From NCBI GenBank assembly GCA_038400315.1, contig CP151667.1, positions 3,297,174 through 3,361,173 on the forward strand: a stretch of DNA of 64,000 nucleotides. Reading direction: 5' to 3'. Position 1 is the stretch's first letter. Every line of letters begins with the position of its first letter. Both the position numbers and the translations under genes were made by a program. This document shows positions 17,134 to 28,859 of this stretch, piece by piece. This stretch comes from Isosphaeraceae bacterium EP7. GTDB taxonomy: Bacteria > Planctomycetota > Planctomycetia > Isosphaerales > Isosphaeraceae. The notes below the pieces were generated by a model that ran no database searches, was not told the origin of the DNA, and worked only from the letters and a program-made list of their open reading frames with translations.

Positions 17134-17445
17134 TCAGGCCGACATCTGTTCGGGCGGGTCCGAGACGAAATAGGTCTTCACCTTCCCCCGCTCGTTCGCG
17201 GTCGCGACGACCAGGCCGAGCGTCTCGAGACGCGTCAAGCCGTCGATGACCGTCGGGCAAGTCAGGTTCGTCCGCTTCATCAGCTGGCTGAGACTCAAGG
17301 TGACATTCTGTCCCGGTTCGCCACCACATGCTTCGAGCATCGCCAGATAGATCTTGATCGCATCTCCTTTGATACGAGCAAGATAACCGCGATCAATAAG
17401 GACGCTCTTGAGCCAGCTGGCCTGAATTGGCATGGCAACGGGCAC
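17134..17445 (-). CDS. small winged-helix protein
   Basis: A 103-residue helix-turn-helix protein, paralogous to the N-terminal domain of the gene at 16003 (shared pattern G-D-A-I-K-I-Y-L-A-M-L-E ... S-L-S-Q-L-M-K-R-T-N-L-T-C-P-T-V-I-D-G-L-T-R-L). The start is taken as GTG at 17445: a strong purine-rich Shine-Dalgarno stretch (17451-17461, GGGAGGGGGA on the minus strand) lies 5-9 bases before it, whereas the ATG at 17433 would be about 20 bases away. It is the first gene of a probable two-gene unit with the larger winged-helix protein 90 bases downstream. It may be a regulator or an accessory DNA-binding factor; function unknown. Confidence 0.72.
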   Translation of the reverse strand: MPVAMPIQASWLKSVLIDRGYLARIKGDAIKIYLAMLEACGGEPGQNVTLSLSQLMKRTNLTCPTVIDGLTRLETLGLVVATANERGKVKTYFVSDPPEQMSA

Positions 17446-17728
17446 GACGGTCCCCCTCCCTCTGATTCGGCCAGATCGAAGCCCCGGACATCAAGGCGAG
17501 CCTCTACGTGCAAGCCTCATACATCTGGCCAGTGGGCGACCGAGATCAGGCTTGCGTAATCGCGAATACCCGCTGAATCCTATCGGCCGGCCTTGGCCCG
17601 GAGCATCAGCAAAGGGCCCCCATTCGGAAGTTCCAGATAGAGTCAGTCTTCGCGCGCGTCTATAAGGAAAGTGAGGGCTATGGAGAAGAAAAGAGGAGGA
17701 AACGCGTGAAGAATCCAGGGTCAGATCG

Positions 17729-17756
17729 TTGACACTCCGCCAGACCCTGGTACTAT
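17729..17756 (+). promoter_or_regulatory. candidate rRNA promoter P1
   Basis: A perfect TTGACA -35 (17729-17734), 16-base spacer and TACTAT -10 (17751-17756), about 630 bases before 16S and pointing at it. This is the best sigma-70 type match in the leader. Confidence 0.55.
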
Positions 17757-17929
17757 CCCCTTGTCGCCAGTGACGAGACGCGGAGACGCGAAACGACACG
17801 AAGGGTGACTCAAACGTCCGGTTCACTCGAGTCCGCGGTCAGGCCTCTCGGGGCAAAGATCGCAAGACCCGACGGGTGGATCATTCAAGACGTGGCCCGG
17901 TCGAGACGACGGGGCCGAAAAAATCGGGG

Positions 17930-17965
17930 TTGACGCCTGACGGGGCCACGCGATACAGTGGCCCC
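17930..17965 (+). promoter_or_regulatory. candidate rRNA promoter P2 with palindrome over the -10
   Basis: TTGACG (17930-17935), 18-base spacer and TACAGT (17954-17959). An inverted repeat with 8-base perfect arms, GGGGCCAC (17942-17949) and GTGGCCCC (17958-17965), spans the -10 and could be an operator. Both readings rest on motif only. Confidence 0.4.
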
Positions 17966-18121
17966 TCCTGACGCGAAACGCTGCGGAAACGCGGTGACGC
18001 GGATGCGGGTGTCGAAGGTGGCCGGGGGGTTCGAGGGGCGTGCAGACGCCCGGAGACGACCCGGTCGCGACGGGCGGCGAGCGATCGCGGCCCCGGTATC
18101 GACTGTTCGGTTCGAGTCGGT

Positions 18122-18137
18122 TCTTTGACAATTCGGT
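18122..18137 (+). promoter_or_regulatory. boxA-like antitermination element in leader
   Basis: TCTTTGACAATTCGGT resembles the rrn boxA core (E. coli TGCTCTTTAACAA). Nearly the same 16-mer recurs in the 16S-23S spacer at 20194-20209, the two places where rrn boxA sites are known. Nus-factor binding is inferred from that parallel. Confidence 0.6.
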
Positions 18138-18151
18138 CGATCGAGAAGACA

Positions 18152-18167
18152 GTCCACATGAGTGGAC
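18152..18167 (+). other. small leader hairpin
   Basis: GTCCAC-ATGA-GTGGAC, a 6-bp stem with tetraloop, 14 bases after boxA. The spacer holds a counterpart TCCAC-GAAA-GTGGA at 20311-20324, so the pair is probably part of rRNA folding or processing. Confidence 0.45.
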
Positions 18168-18385
18168 CCTTGAGGGAAGCCGATGCGAGTCGTCGCACTC
18201 ATCGGGACGGGGGGCTCTTCGGAGTCGCTCGGACGGATGATGCGGGCGGACTCAGCTCCGGCCGGGGGGGTTAAAGCCCTTGGCTGGTGCGACCAAGTTT
18301 TTTTCCTCGACCCAGAGGAATGGTTCGGAGGAGGAGTGCGGGACGGGGATTTATTCCCGGACTACGCTTCTCTTATCTCGACCTC

Positions 18386-19908
<1,523 letters not shown>

Positions 19909-20471
19909 CTAAGGATGTCTCCAAGTTATCGGCACCGCCCGCAACCGCGGCGGCACGCGTCGGCTTCCCTCAGAGGTTCACACGCTGGATCTGTCTTCTC
20001 GCTCGATCGATCACCGCGCGGATAGTCGCCGGCCGGGTTCGTCCCGTCCGGCGATTGTTCACTCGGATGGTTTGGGGATTCGGTCCCCCCCCTGCTTCAC
20101 CGGGCGGGGGGCGTCGCCTGCACTTGACTGTGCGGACGTCGCCCTCCGGCCGGTGGCCGGGTCTCTCGGCGGCTTCGGCCGTCGGAGGGACACTCTTTGA
20201 CAATCCGGTGTCAGTCACGCAAGAAGTTTCTAGGACGTGATACATCTCCGCCTCCGGCGGGCGTGGGCTTCGGCCCATGAGCCTCGGAGGGGCGACTTGC
20301 ACGTTTCATCTCCACGAAAGTGGACCTTCGGAGCGATAGTGATAAGTCAGTCCTCGCCGTGAGGCGACGATTGACTTGCAGAGCAGAGAGAGGACCGCAT
20401 CGGTCCGGATGAGCCAGGCTGGATCAAGGCCGAAAGGTCGTGGGTCCGACAGGGCGGGTTCGGGTCGGCGT
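19909..20471. other. 16S-23S internal transcribed spacer
   Basis: 563 bases with no tRNA gene that I can find; neither tRNA-Ile nor tRNA-Ala signatures are present. It contains a boxA-like element (20194-20209) and the hairpin at 20311-20324. Complementary sequence around the 23S ends for RNase III cleavage is expected but was not traced. Confidence 0.75.
20194..20209 (+). promoter_or_regulatory. boxA-like element in 16S-23S spacer
   Basis: TCTTTGACAATCCGGT, 15 of 16 bases identical to the leader copy at 18122. Placement ahead of 23S matches the second boxA of other bacterial rRNA operons. Confidence 0.6.
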
Positions 20472-23289
<2,818 letters not shown>

Positions 23290-23552
23290 CCGACTCGGCC
23301 CCGCCCCACCAAGGCGGGCCACCCGAGACGAACAGGGTGAGTCCTCAACCTGCCGCGAGTGCCCGCACCCTCGACCTCCGTCGAAATGCGGAATCACCGC
23401 TCCGGCCCATCTTTCGCCACGAGACGAGGCGTCCAACGACGCCCCTCGCGGACGATCGCATCCCGCCCGAAGATTCTGATCGCGTGACTGACCGGATTGC
23501 CAGAGCAGCATCCACCGCGAACGTCGGGCCTGACCGCCCGCCGTCCGCTTTC

Positions 23553-23659
23553 CCGGCGACCATACTGGCGGGGCCACACCCGTTCCCATCCCGAACACGG
23601 CCGTTAAGCCCGCCAGGCCCATGATAGTGCGCAAGCGCGAAAGTCGGTCATCGCCGGGA
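23553..23659 (+). rRNA. rrf: 5S ribosomal RNA
   Basis: 5S rRNA of about 107 bases, recognised by CACACCCGTTCCCATCCCGA, ACACGGCCGTTAAGC and the terminal stem formed by CCCGGCGA (23553-23560) and TCGCCGGG (23651-23658). The 263-base spacer from 23S holds no tRNA or other gene. Confidence 0.95.
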
Positions 23660-23676
23660 TCCCCCAATCGCCCAAC

Positions 23677-23710
23677 GCCCCGCCGATTCCCCCCACGGAA
23701 TCGGCGGGGC
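23677..23710 (+). terminator. rRNA operon terminator
   Basis: Perfect 14-bp stem (23677-23690 with 23697-23710, 6-base loop) 18 bases after 5S, followed by ATTCGGCGTTT. Confidence 0.75.
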
Positions 23711-23785
23711 ATTCGGCGTTTCGAATGACGCGGCTTTCAATCTCCGATTACCCTCCTTCCCGGAGAGATCAGATTGAGGACGTCC

Positions 23786-24787
23786 ATGGGCTGGTCCTGG
23801 CTTTCCAGAGGCGTTCTCTTTGTCTTGGCCTTCGTTTGTTCGCTTCTTTTCGTGCTCAAATTTGCCTGGTACGATCGACCGCCTCTCGCTCTAACTCCCA
23901 CCAAATCGCTGAATCGCACAGCCACGCTTCCTGCAGGGGCTCCGATGCGAATTGATCCCAAGGATCAGGCTCGCGTCGGTCGCGAGCGGTCGGACAATGG
24001 TTTGCGCATGAGGTTCTGCTGGTGTCCCCCAGGTTCCTATCAGAGGCGTGTTGCGTCAGATCGTCAGCCTCAAGCCGGCTCTGTCAGTTTCGAGCTTGTG
24101 ATTCTGGGCCACGAATATTGGATGGGGCAATTCGAGGTCACACAGGCCCAATGGCAATCTGTCATGGGGAAGACTCTGTTGGAACAGAGGGCAATGGATC
24201 CGTCCCAGCCGCGTCCTTTGGGAGATGAGTCCATGCGGGATCATGTCGGGCTGGGGCCCGACTACCCCATTTACTTCACAAGCTATTCCGAGGCCGAGGA
24301 GTTTTGCCGCAGGCTCACCAAGGCCGAGCTTGCCGCGAGGCGTGTCGAACCGGGCTGGGAATATCGATTACCAACCGAGGCCCAATGGGAGTTTGCTTGC
24401 CGCTCAGGGACGATGACGGCGACCGCGTTTGGCGATCAACTCAGCAGTCTTCAGGCGAACTTTGACGGAACCCAGCCATTCCAGGGAGCAGCCGTCGGCC
24501 CCTATCTCCATGAAACGACTCAGGTTGGTCGATTCCCAGCCAATGGGTGGGGGTTGCATGATATGCATGGCAATGTCTGGGAATGGTGCCTCGAGGACTC
24601 CGCGGAAGAATCCGGCGGAGCGACTGGCGCGCCGGTAAAGAACTCGTCCTCACAACGGCCATATCGGGGTGGGTGCTGGCATAATCCGGGCTCCCTCTGC
24701 CTTTCGACGTCGCGTGGCCAGGGCGAGGCCGGCACTCGAGGTTCCGGTCTAGGGTTCCGGGTCGCCCTCGTCCGGAGCGAACCTTGA
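23786..24787 (+). CDS. membrane-anchored SUMF1/FGE-like domain protein
   Basis: A 333-residue protein with an N-terminal membrane anchor (L-S-R-G-V-L-F-V-L-A-F-V-C-S-L-L-F-V-L) and an extracytoplasmic formylglycine-generating-enzyme-like (SUMF1) fold: E-Y-W-M-G-Q-F-E-V-T-Q-A-Q-W, Y-R-L-P-T-E-A-Q-W-E-F-A-C-R-S-G, the G-L-H-D-M-H-G-N-V-W-E-W core and P-Y-R-G-G-C-W-H-N. The family GGSW is GGCW here, and the R-C pair of true FGEs is not obvious, so it may be a non-catalytic sugar- or protein-binding relative, common in planctomycetes. ATG at 23786 is preferred over TTG at 23774 because GAGGA lies 5 bases before it. Confidence 0.85.
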   Translation: MGWSWLSRGVLFVLAFVCSLLFVLKFAWYDRPPLALTPTKSLNRTATLPAGAPMRIDPKDQARVGRERSDNGLRMRFCWCPPGSYQRRVASDRQPQAGSVSFELVILGHEYWMGQFEVTQAQWQSVMGKTLLEQRAMDPSQPRPLGDESMRDHVGLGPDYPIYFTSYSEAEEFCRRLTKAELAARRVEPGWEYRLPTEAQWEFACRSGTMTATAFGDQLSSLQANFDGTQPFQGAAVGPYLHETTQVGRFPANGWGLHDMHGNVWEWCLEDSAEESGGATGAPVKNSSSQRPYRGGCWHNPGSLCLSTSRGQGEAGTRGSGLGFRVALVRSEP

Positions 24788-24915
24788 AGAATGAATTCCG
24801 TCGGTTGCTTTCGATTCTCGGGCTGATGACTCGTTGAGAGGCGACGTTCCGGCTAGAATTGGGTGTTGACCTGTCTTCAGATTGGGTGTTCTCCGTCCCG
24901 GAAAGATTCGTTTCC

Positions 24916-25968
24916 ATGAAGCGTCCTCTGTTGCAGGCGACGACGGCGGAGCTTGCCGGCTGGATGGCCGAGCGGGGTTATCCTGGGTATCGCGCCAAGC
25001 AGGTGATTCGCTGGGTCTTCGAGCGGCGCGGGACTCAGTTTGACGCGATGTCGGATCTGCCCAAGGGATTGCGGGCGGATCTGGAGGCGGAGTGGGTGGT
25101 CTTCCAGATGGAGATCGCCCACCAGAGTGTTGCCCCGGACGGGACCGATAAGCTGCTGCTCAGCTGTTCCGATGGGCGGCGGGTTGAGTGTGTTTTGATC
25201 CCTGAGGGGGATCGTCGGACGGTCTGCATCAGCACCCAGGTTGGCTGCGGGATGGGGTGCGTCTTCTGCGCGAGCGGGTTGAAGGGGGTCGAGCGCAACC
25301 TGACCTCGGGGGAGATTCTCGAGCAGGTGATCCAGATGCGGAACCTGTTGCCCGAAGATGGACGGCTGTCCAATATTGTGGTGATGGGGATGGGGGAGAG
25401 CCTGGCGAATCTGGACAACCTCATCGTCGCGCTGGACCGGATCTGCTCGACGGAGGGTCTGGGGATGTCCCAGCGTCGGGTGACGATCTCGACGGTCGGA
25501 TTGCCCGAGAAGATGAGGGCGCTGGCGGCCCTGGATCGGCAGTATCACCTTGCCGTGTCGCTGCATGCGCCGACGGAGCAGCTTCGCAATGAGCTGGTCC
25601 CGATTAACGACAAGATCGGGCTGACGGCCGTTGTCGAGGCGGCCGATGCCTATTTTCGGTCGTCGGGACGGCGGGTGACCTATGAATATGTCATGCTGCG
25701 TGGGATCAACGACCGGGCCGAGGATGCCTCAGCGATGGTCGGTTTGCTGAGGGCTCGCAAGGCGCACGTGAACCTGATCCCGTACAATCCGGTGGCGGGC
25801 CTGCCGTACGAGCGGCCTTCGCCTGCGTCGGTCCGCCGGTTTGAGGGGATCGTGTCGGCGGGCGGGGTGAGCGTCAGCGTGAGGAAGACGAAGGGGCAGG
25901 AGATCGACGCGGCGTGTGGGCAACTGCGCAAGCGGGTCGAAGACGCGGCGACGGCTGTGGCCGACTGA
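24916..25968 (+). CDS. rlmN: dual-specificity rRNA/tRNA m2A methyltransferase RlmN
   Basis: Radical-SAM enzyme of 350 residues that methylates C2 of A2503 in 23S rRNA and A37 of some tRNAs. The [4Fe-4S] motif is C111-G-M-G-C115-V-F-C118, followed by A-S-G-L-K-G-V-E-R-N-L. The second catalytic cysteine is C334 near the C-terminus (D-A-A-C-G-Q-L). The family segments G-M-G-E-S, R-V-T-I-S-T-V-G, H-V-N-L-I-P-Y-N-P and S-L-H-A-P are present. Length is normal. ATG at 24916 gives the expected M-K-R-P-L-L N-terminus; the open frame begins earlier at 24859 without family sequence. Confidence 0.96.
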   Translation: MKRPLLQATTAELAGWMAERGYPGYRAKQVIRWVFERRGTQFDAMSDLPKGLRADLEAEWVVFQMEIAHQSVAPDGTDKLLLSCSDGRRVECVLIPEGDRRTVCISTQVGCGMGCVFCASGLKGVERNLTSGEILEQVIQMRNLLPEDGRLSNIVVMGMGESLANLDNLIVALDRICSTEGLGMSQRRVTISTVGLPEKMRALAALDRQYHLAVSLHAPTEQLRNELVPINDKIGLTAVVEAADAYFRSSGRRVTYEYVMLRGINDRAEDASAMVGLLRARKAHVNLIPYNPVAGLPYERPSPASVRRFEGIVSAGGVSVSVRKTKGQEIDAACGQLRKRVEDAATAVAD

Positions 25969-26030
25969 CGCGGCATTATTGCACACTCGACGGCCCGACG
26001 ATGGGAAGCGGTCGTGGTGGTTGAAGGGGG

Positions 26031-26687
26031 ATGGACCTCGTGGCCGACGGCGAGACGCAGGCTCAACTCCTGGAAGCACGCGACCCCGACATCCGGCTGA
26101 TGCTCCAGGTGCGCGACGACGTGCCGGGCGCGTTCGAGGTGCTGGTGGAACGCTATCAGCACCGGCTGGTCGGGATCTTGTCGCATCTGGTCGGGCGGGT
26201 CGAGGAGGCCGAGGACCTGACCCAGGAGGTGCTCTTGCGCATCTACCGGGCCCGCAAGGGGTACACGCCCAAGGCGAAGTTCTCGACCTGGCTGTTCACG
26301 ATTGCCAACAACCTGGCACTGAACCACCTGCGGGGCAAAGGGCGGGGGACCGGCGACGCGGTCGGGGGCGTGGGGGAGACCGGCGGGACGTCGGCGATGT
26401 TGCGGCCGGCGGTCGAGCGGGTTGAAGGGCGAGAGGGAACTCCCTCGTCGTCCATGCGGCAGGCGGAGCTGTCGGACGTGATCCGCGGGGCGCTGGAGAC
26501 CCTGGGCGAAGATCAGCGGATGGCGGTGCTACTGAACAAGTTCGAAGGCATGAGCTATCAAGAGATTGCGGAGATCATGAAGCGGACCGAGCCGGCGATC
26601 AAGTCGCTGCTCTCGCGGGCCCGGATGCAGCTACGCGGGCAACTCGAGCCTTATTTGAAGGGCGACTCGCGCAGGGCGGGAACCTGA
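26031..26687 (+). CDS. ECF-type RNA polymerase sigma factor
   Basis: A 218-residue extracytoplasmic-function sigma factor. Region 2 runs about 30-100 (F-E-V-L-V-E-R-Y-Q-H-R-L, D-L-T-Q-E-V-L-L-R-I-Y-R, F-S-T-W-L-F-T-I-A-N-N) and region 4 about 150-205 (M-S-Y-Q-E-I-A-E-I-M-K-R-T-E-P-A-I-K-S-L-L-S-R-A). A Gly/Thr-rich linker joins them. A purine run touches the ATG, so GTG at 26040 is a possible alternative start. No anti-sigma gene is adjacent. The comF-like and hemC genes follow closely (gaps of 15 bases and an overlap), so the three may be cotranscribed. Confidence 0.9.
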   Translation: MDLVADGETQAQLLEARDPDIRLMLQVRDDVPGAFEVLVERYQHRLVGILSHLVGRVEEAEDLTQEVLLRIYRARKGYTPKAKFSTWLFTIANNLALNHLRGKGRGTGDAVGGVGETGGTSAMLRPAVERVEGREGTPSSSMRQAELSDVIRGALETLGEDQRMAVLLNKFEGMSYQEIAEIMKRTEPAIKSLLSRARMQLRGQLEPYLKGDSRRAGT

Positions 26688-26702
26688 GGGATGGGGGCGG
26701 GG

Positions 26703-27500
26703 ATGGCGACGCGCAACTCCTCCGGGAGGCTGGGGCGGTGGAAGGCCGCCTGTGCCGGGGTGCTCGATGCGCTGGTGTTCCCCTGGTCATGCGCCGTCTG
26801 CGAGGCGGCCTGCGACGGGCCCTTCTGCGAGCCATGCCGGGCGGAGCTGGCGGGGGCGGCGGGGCGTTGCTGCCGCAGGTGCGCCATGCCAGTCGGTCCT
26901 CATGTCGACGTGGACGGGGGTTGCTCGGATTGCCGGGGCAAGTCGCTCGGGTTCGACGCGGCGTTCGCGCTGGGGCCCTATCAGGGGCCGATCCGCAGCC
27001 TTTGCCTCGGCTTGAAGCGTGAATCGAACGCCTGGATGGGGCGACATCTGGGGGACTTGCTGGCCGAGGTTCACGGCGACGCGCTGGCGGCGGCCTGGCC
27101 GGCCCGGGTGGTGCCGGTTCCTCTGCACTGGCTCAGGCGGGTTAAGCGAGGTTACAACCAGGCGACCGGCCCGGCCGAGGCGCTGGCGCGACGACTGGGG
27201 CGGCCGATCTCGCATCCGCTCTGGCGGGCGTCGAACACGAAGGCGCTGGCCGGTGCGAGCCGGACGGAGCGTGCCTTGCGCATGAAGGGGGCATTCCGGC
27301 TGCGGCGGGGGTGGGATCTCCGGGGGGAGACGGTGGTGCTGGTCGATGATATCCTGACGTCGGGCGCCACCTGCGGCGCGGCGGCCCGCGCCTTGAAGCA
27401 GGCGGGCGCGTCGAGGGTGATCGTGGCGGTCGTCGGCCGAGCCGACGGCGTGAATCGGACGCCGGGCGCGGGCGCGAATGCGGGCGGGGGATGGTTTTGA
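26703..27500 (+). CDS. ComF-family phosphoribosyltransferase-like protein
   Basis: A 265-residue ComF/GntX-type protein. The N-terminus carries four CxxC or CxxxC knuckles (C30/C33, C42/C45, C57/C60, C74/C77) forming zinc-binding sites. The C-terminal half is a type I phosphoribosyltransferase fold with the PRPP loop V-V-L-V-D-D-I-L-T-S-G-A-T at 211-223 and the K-R-G-Y-N-Q segment. ComF supports DNA uptake or replication-fork restart in other bacteria; here only family membership is shown. ATG at 26691 is an alternative start. The stop overlaps the hemC start by one base (TGATG), indicating coupling. Confidence 0.9.
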   Translation: MATRNSSGRLGRWKAACAGVLDALVFPWSCAVCEAACDGPFCEPCRAELAGAAGRCCRRCAMPVGPHVDVDGGCSDCRGKSLGFDAAFALGPYQGPIRSLCLGLKRESNAWMGRHLGDLLAEVHGDALAAAWPARVVPVPLHWLRRVKRGYNQATGPAEALARRLGRPISHPLWRASNTKALAGASRTERALRMKGAFRLRRGWDLRGETVVLVDDILTSGATCGAAARALKQAGASRVIVAVVGRADGVNRTPGAGANAGGGWF

Positions 27501-28486
27501 TGTCGACGTCGGGCGGCGAGTACCAGCAGGCCGAGCTTTCCACCGCGTCGCACCCGCAGGTGCGGACCAGGGTCCGGATCGGCACGAGGAGCAGCCCGCT
27601 GGCACGCTGGCAATCGGGCTGGGTGGCCGATCGCCTGCGCGAGCTATATCCGGGGCTGGAAGTCGAGCTCGTCGAGATCAAAACGCACGGCGACCGCGAT
27701 CGGAACTCGCCGCTGGCGGCCATCGGCGGCATGGGCCTGTTCACCAAGGAGATCCAGCGTGCCCTGGTCGACCGCGAGGTCGAGGTGGCGGTGCACAGCC
27801 TGAAGGATCTGCCGACGACGGGCCCGAAGGAGCTGACCCTGGGGGCGATCCCGCTGCGCGAGGGTCTGGCCGACGCCCTGATCTCGCCCCGATATGGCAC
27901 GCTGCGCGACCTGCCGGCGGGTGCGAAGGTGGGGACCGGATCGCTGAGACGCAGGGCGATGCTGCTGCACGCCCGGCCCGACTTGATCATTGAGGGGGTC
28001 CGGGGCAACGTCGAGACCAGGCTGGGGTATGCGCTGGACGGGCGGCTCGACGCGGTGGTGCTGGCCGAGGCGGGTCTCAGGCGGATTGGCCTGGATAGGC
28101 ACGTCACCGAGCGGTTGGCCCCTCCCGAGTTCCTGCCGGCGGCCGGGCAGGGGGCCCTGGGAATTGAGTGCCGGGCCGACGACCGCGCGACCCTGGTGTT
28201 GCTGGCTCCGCTGGACGACGCCATCACCCGACGCTCGGTGCTGGCCGAGCGGTCGGCGCTGGCCGATCTGGAAGGGGGCTGCATGATCCCCCTGGGGGTC
28301 TGGGGCCGCGATGCCGGCGATGGTCTGGCGCTCGACGCCTATGTTTTTGACCCCGACGGGCGGACCCGCCTGTCCGCCCGCGCCGAGGGGCCTCGTTCCG
28401 ATCCCTTGGGGTTGGGCCGGCGTGTCGCCCGGCTGCTGCGTGATCAGGGGGCCGATGCCGTCCTGGGTCGCGGCCCGACGCCCTGA
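27500..28486 (+). CDS. hemC: porphobilinogen deaminase
   Basis: Condenses four porphobilinogen molecules into hydroxymethylbilane in haem/tetrapyrrole synthesis, cytoplasmic. From the ATG at 27500 it has 328 residues with about 22 extra N-terminal residues before I-G-T-R-S-S-P-L-A. Key residues are present: catalytic D103 in V-H-S-L-K-D-L-P, the G-T-G-S-L-R-R-R loop, and C261 in L-E-G-G-C-M-I-P, which anchors the dipyrromethane cofactor. ATG at 27491 is an alternative start. It overlaps the comF-like stop and is followed by two hairpins. No other hem gene is near. Confidence 0.95.
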   Translation: MSTSGGEYQQAELSTASHPQVRTRVRIGTRSSPLARWQSGWVADRLRELYPGLEVELVEIKTHGDRDRNSPLAAIGGMGLFTKEIQRALVDREVEVAVHSLKDLPTTGPKELTLGAIPLREGLADALISPRYGTLRDLPAGAKVGTGSLRRRAMLLHARPDLIIEGVRGNVETRLGYALDGRLDAVVLAEAGLRRIGLDRHVTERLAPPEFLPAAGQGALGIECRADDRATLVLLAPLDDAITRRSVLAERSALADLEGGCMIPLGVWGRDAGDGLALDAYVFDPDGRTRLSARAEGPRSDPLGLGRRVARLLRDQGADAVLGRGPTP

Positions 28487-28534
28487 ATCGACGCGCGATC
28501 GCGGGCGTCGATCCTCCGAAACGGGGGCGTTTCG
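28487..28534 (+). terminator. two tandem hairpins after hemC
   Basis: A perfect 8-bp stem (28487-28494 with 28505-28512) starting at the stop codon is followed by a perfect 7-bp stem with a GGGG loop (28517-28523 with 28528-28534). Together they may end the comF-hemC transcript, though the small gene at 28589 could be reached by read-through. Confidence 0.5.
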
Positions 28535-28588
28535 TCCCTTCGGCTCGCCCGATCCGGCCGCCATTTCCTGGAAGCGGAGGGTGCCTCG

Positions 28589-28675
28589 ATGGTCTGGGCA
28601 ACCGAGCCCTGGTTCGTGTTCATGCTGATCGGCCTGACGATCGTGGCCGTCGCCCTGACGTCTCGCAAGCGCTGA
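28589..28675 (+). CDS. 28-residue membrane protein
   Basis: ATG at 28589 with GGAGG at 28576-28580 (8-base spacing), encoding M-V-W-A-T-E-P-W-F-V-F-M-L followed by I-G-L-T-I-V-A-V-A-L-T and the basic end S-R-K-R. It reads as one membrane helix with a positive cytoplasmic tail, the usual form of bacterial small membrane proteins. Support comes from the ideal ribosome-binding site, the single clean helix and the basic stop-transfer end. Family and partner are unknown. Confidence 0.62.
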   Translation: MVWATEPWFVFMLIGLTIVAVALTSRKR

Positions 28676-28859
28676 TCGCCGGGGCCCGACGGGCGGGCAA
28701 GGGCTTGCCGGGGCGGGCCGGCGGCAAGATCATGGGCTCCGAATGCACCGAGATGGGCGCGGGGCCCGGGCGGCCCCGCGCCCTCGCACCGATCGAACCT
28801 TGCCGGGGTTTCCGGGCCAATGCCGGGCTCCCCGGCCCATCCGCCAAGGAGCCGACCGA

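Larger units (their letters stand above)
17446..18385. other. rRNA operon leader and promoter region
   Basis: A 940-base stretch without a supported gene between the small winged-helix gene (minus strand) and 16S rRNA (plus strand). It carries two tandem promoter candidates, a boxA-like element and a small hairpin, listed separately. Many frames are open by chance because the sequence is GC-rich. A T-run (18298-18305) before the mature 16S end belongs to the processed leader. Confidence 0.65.

Noticed and set aside
19909-20471. tRNA genes in the 16S-23S spacer
   Set aside because: I looked for T-loop (GTTCRANYC) and acceptor pairing and found no cloverleaf.
23774-23785. TTG start for the SUMF1-like protein
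   Set aside because: GAGGA lies 5 bases before the ATG at 23786 and overlaps the TTG, so the ATG is the better start.
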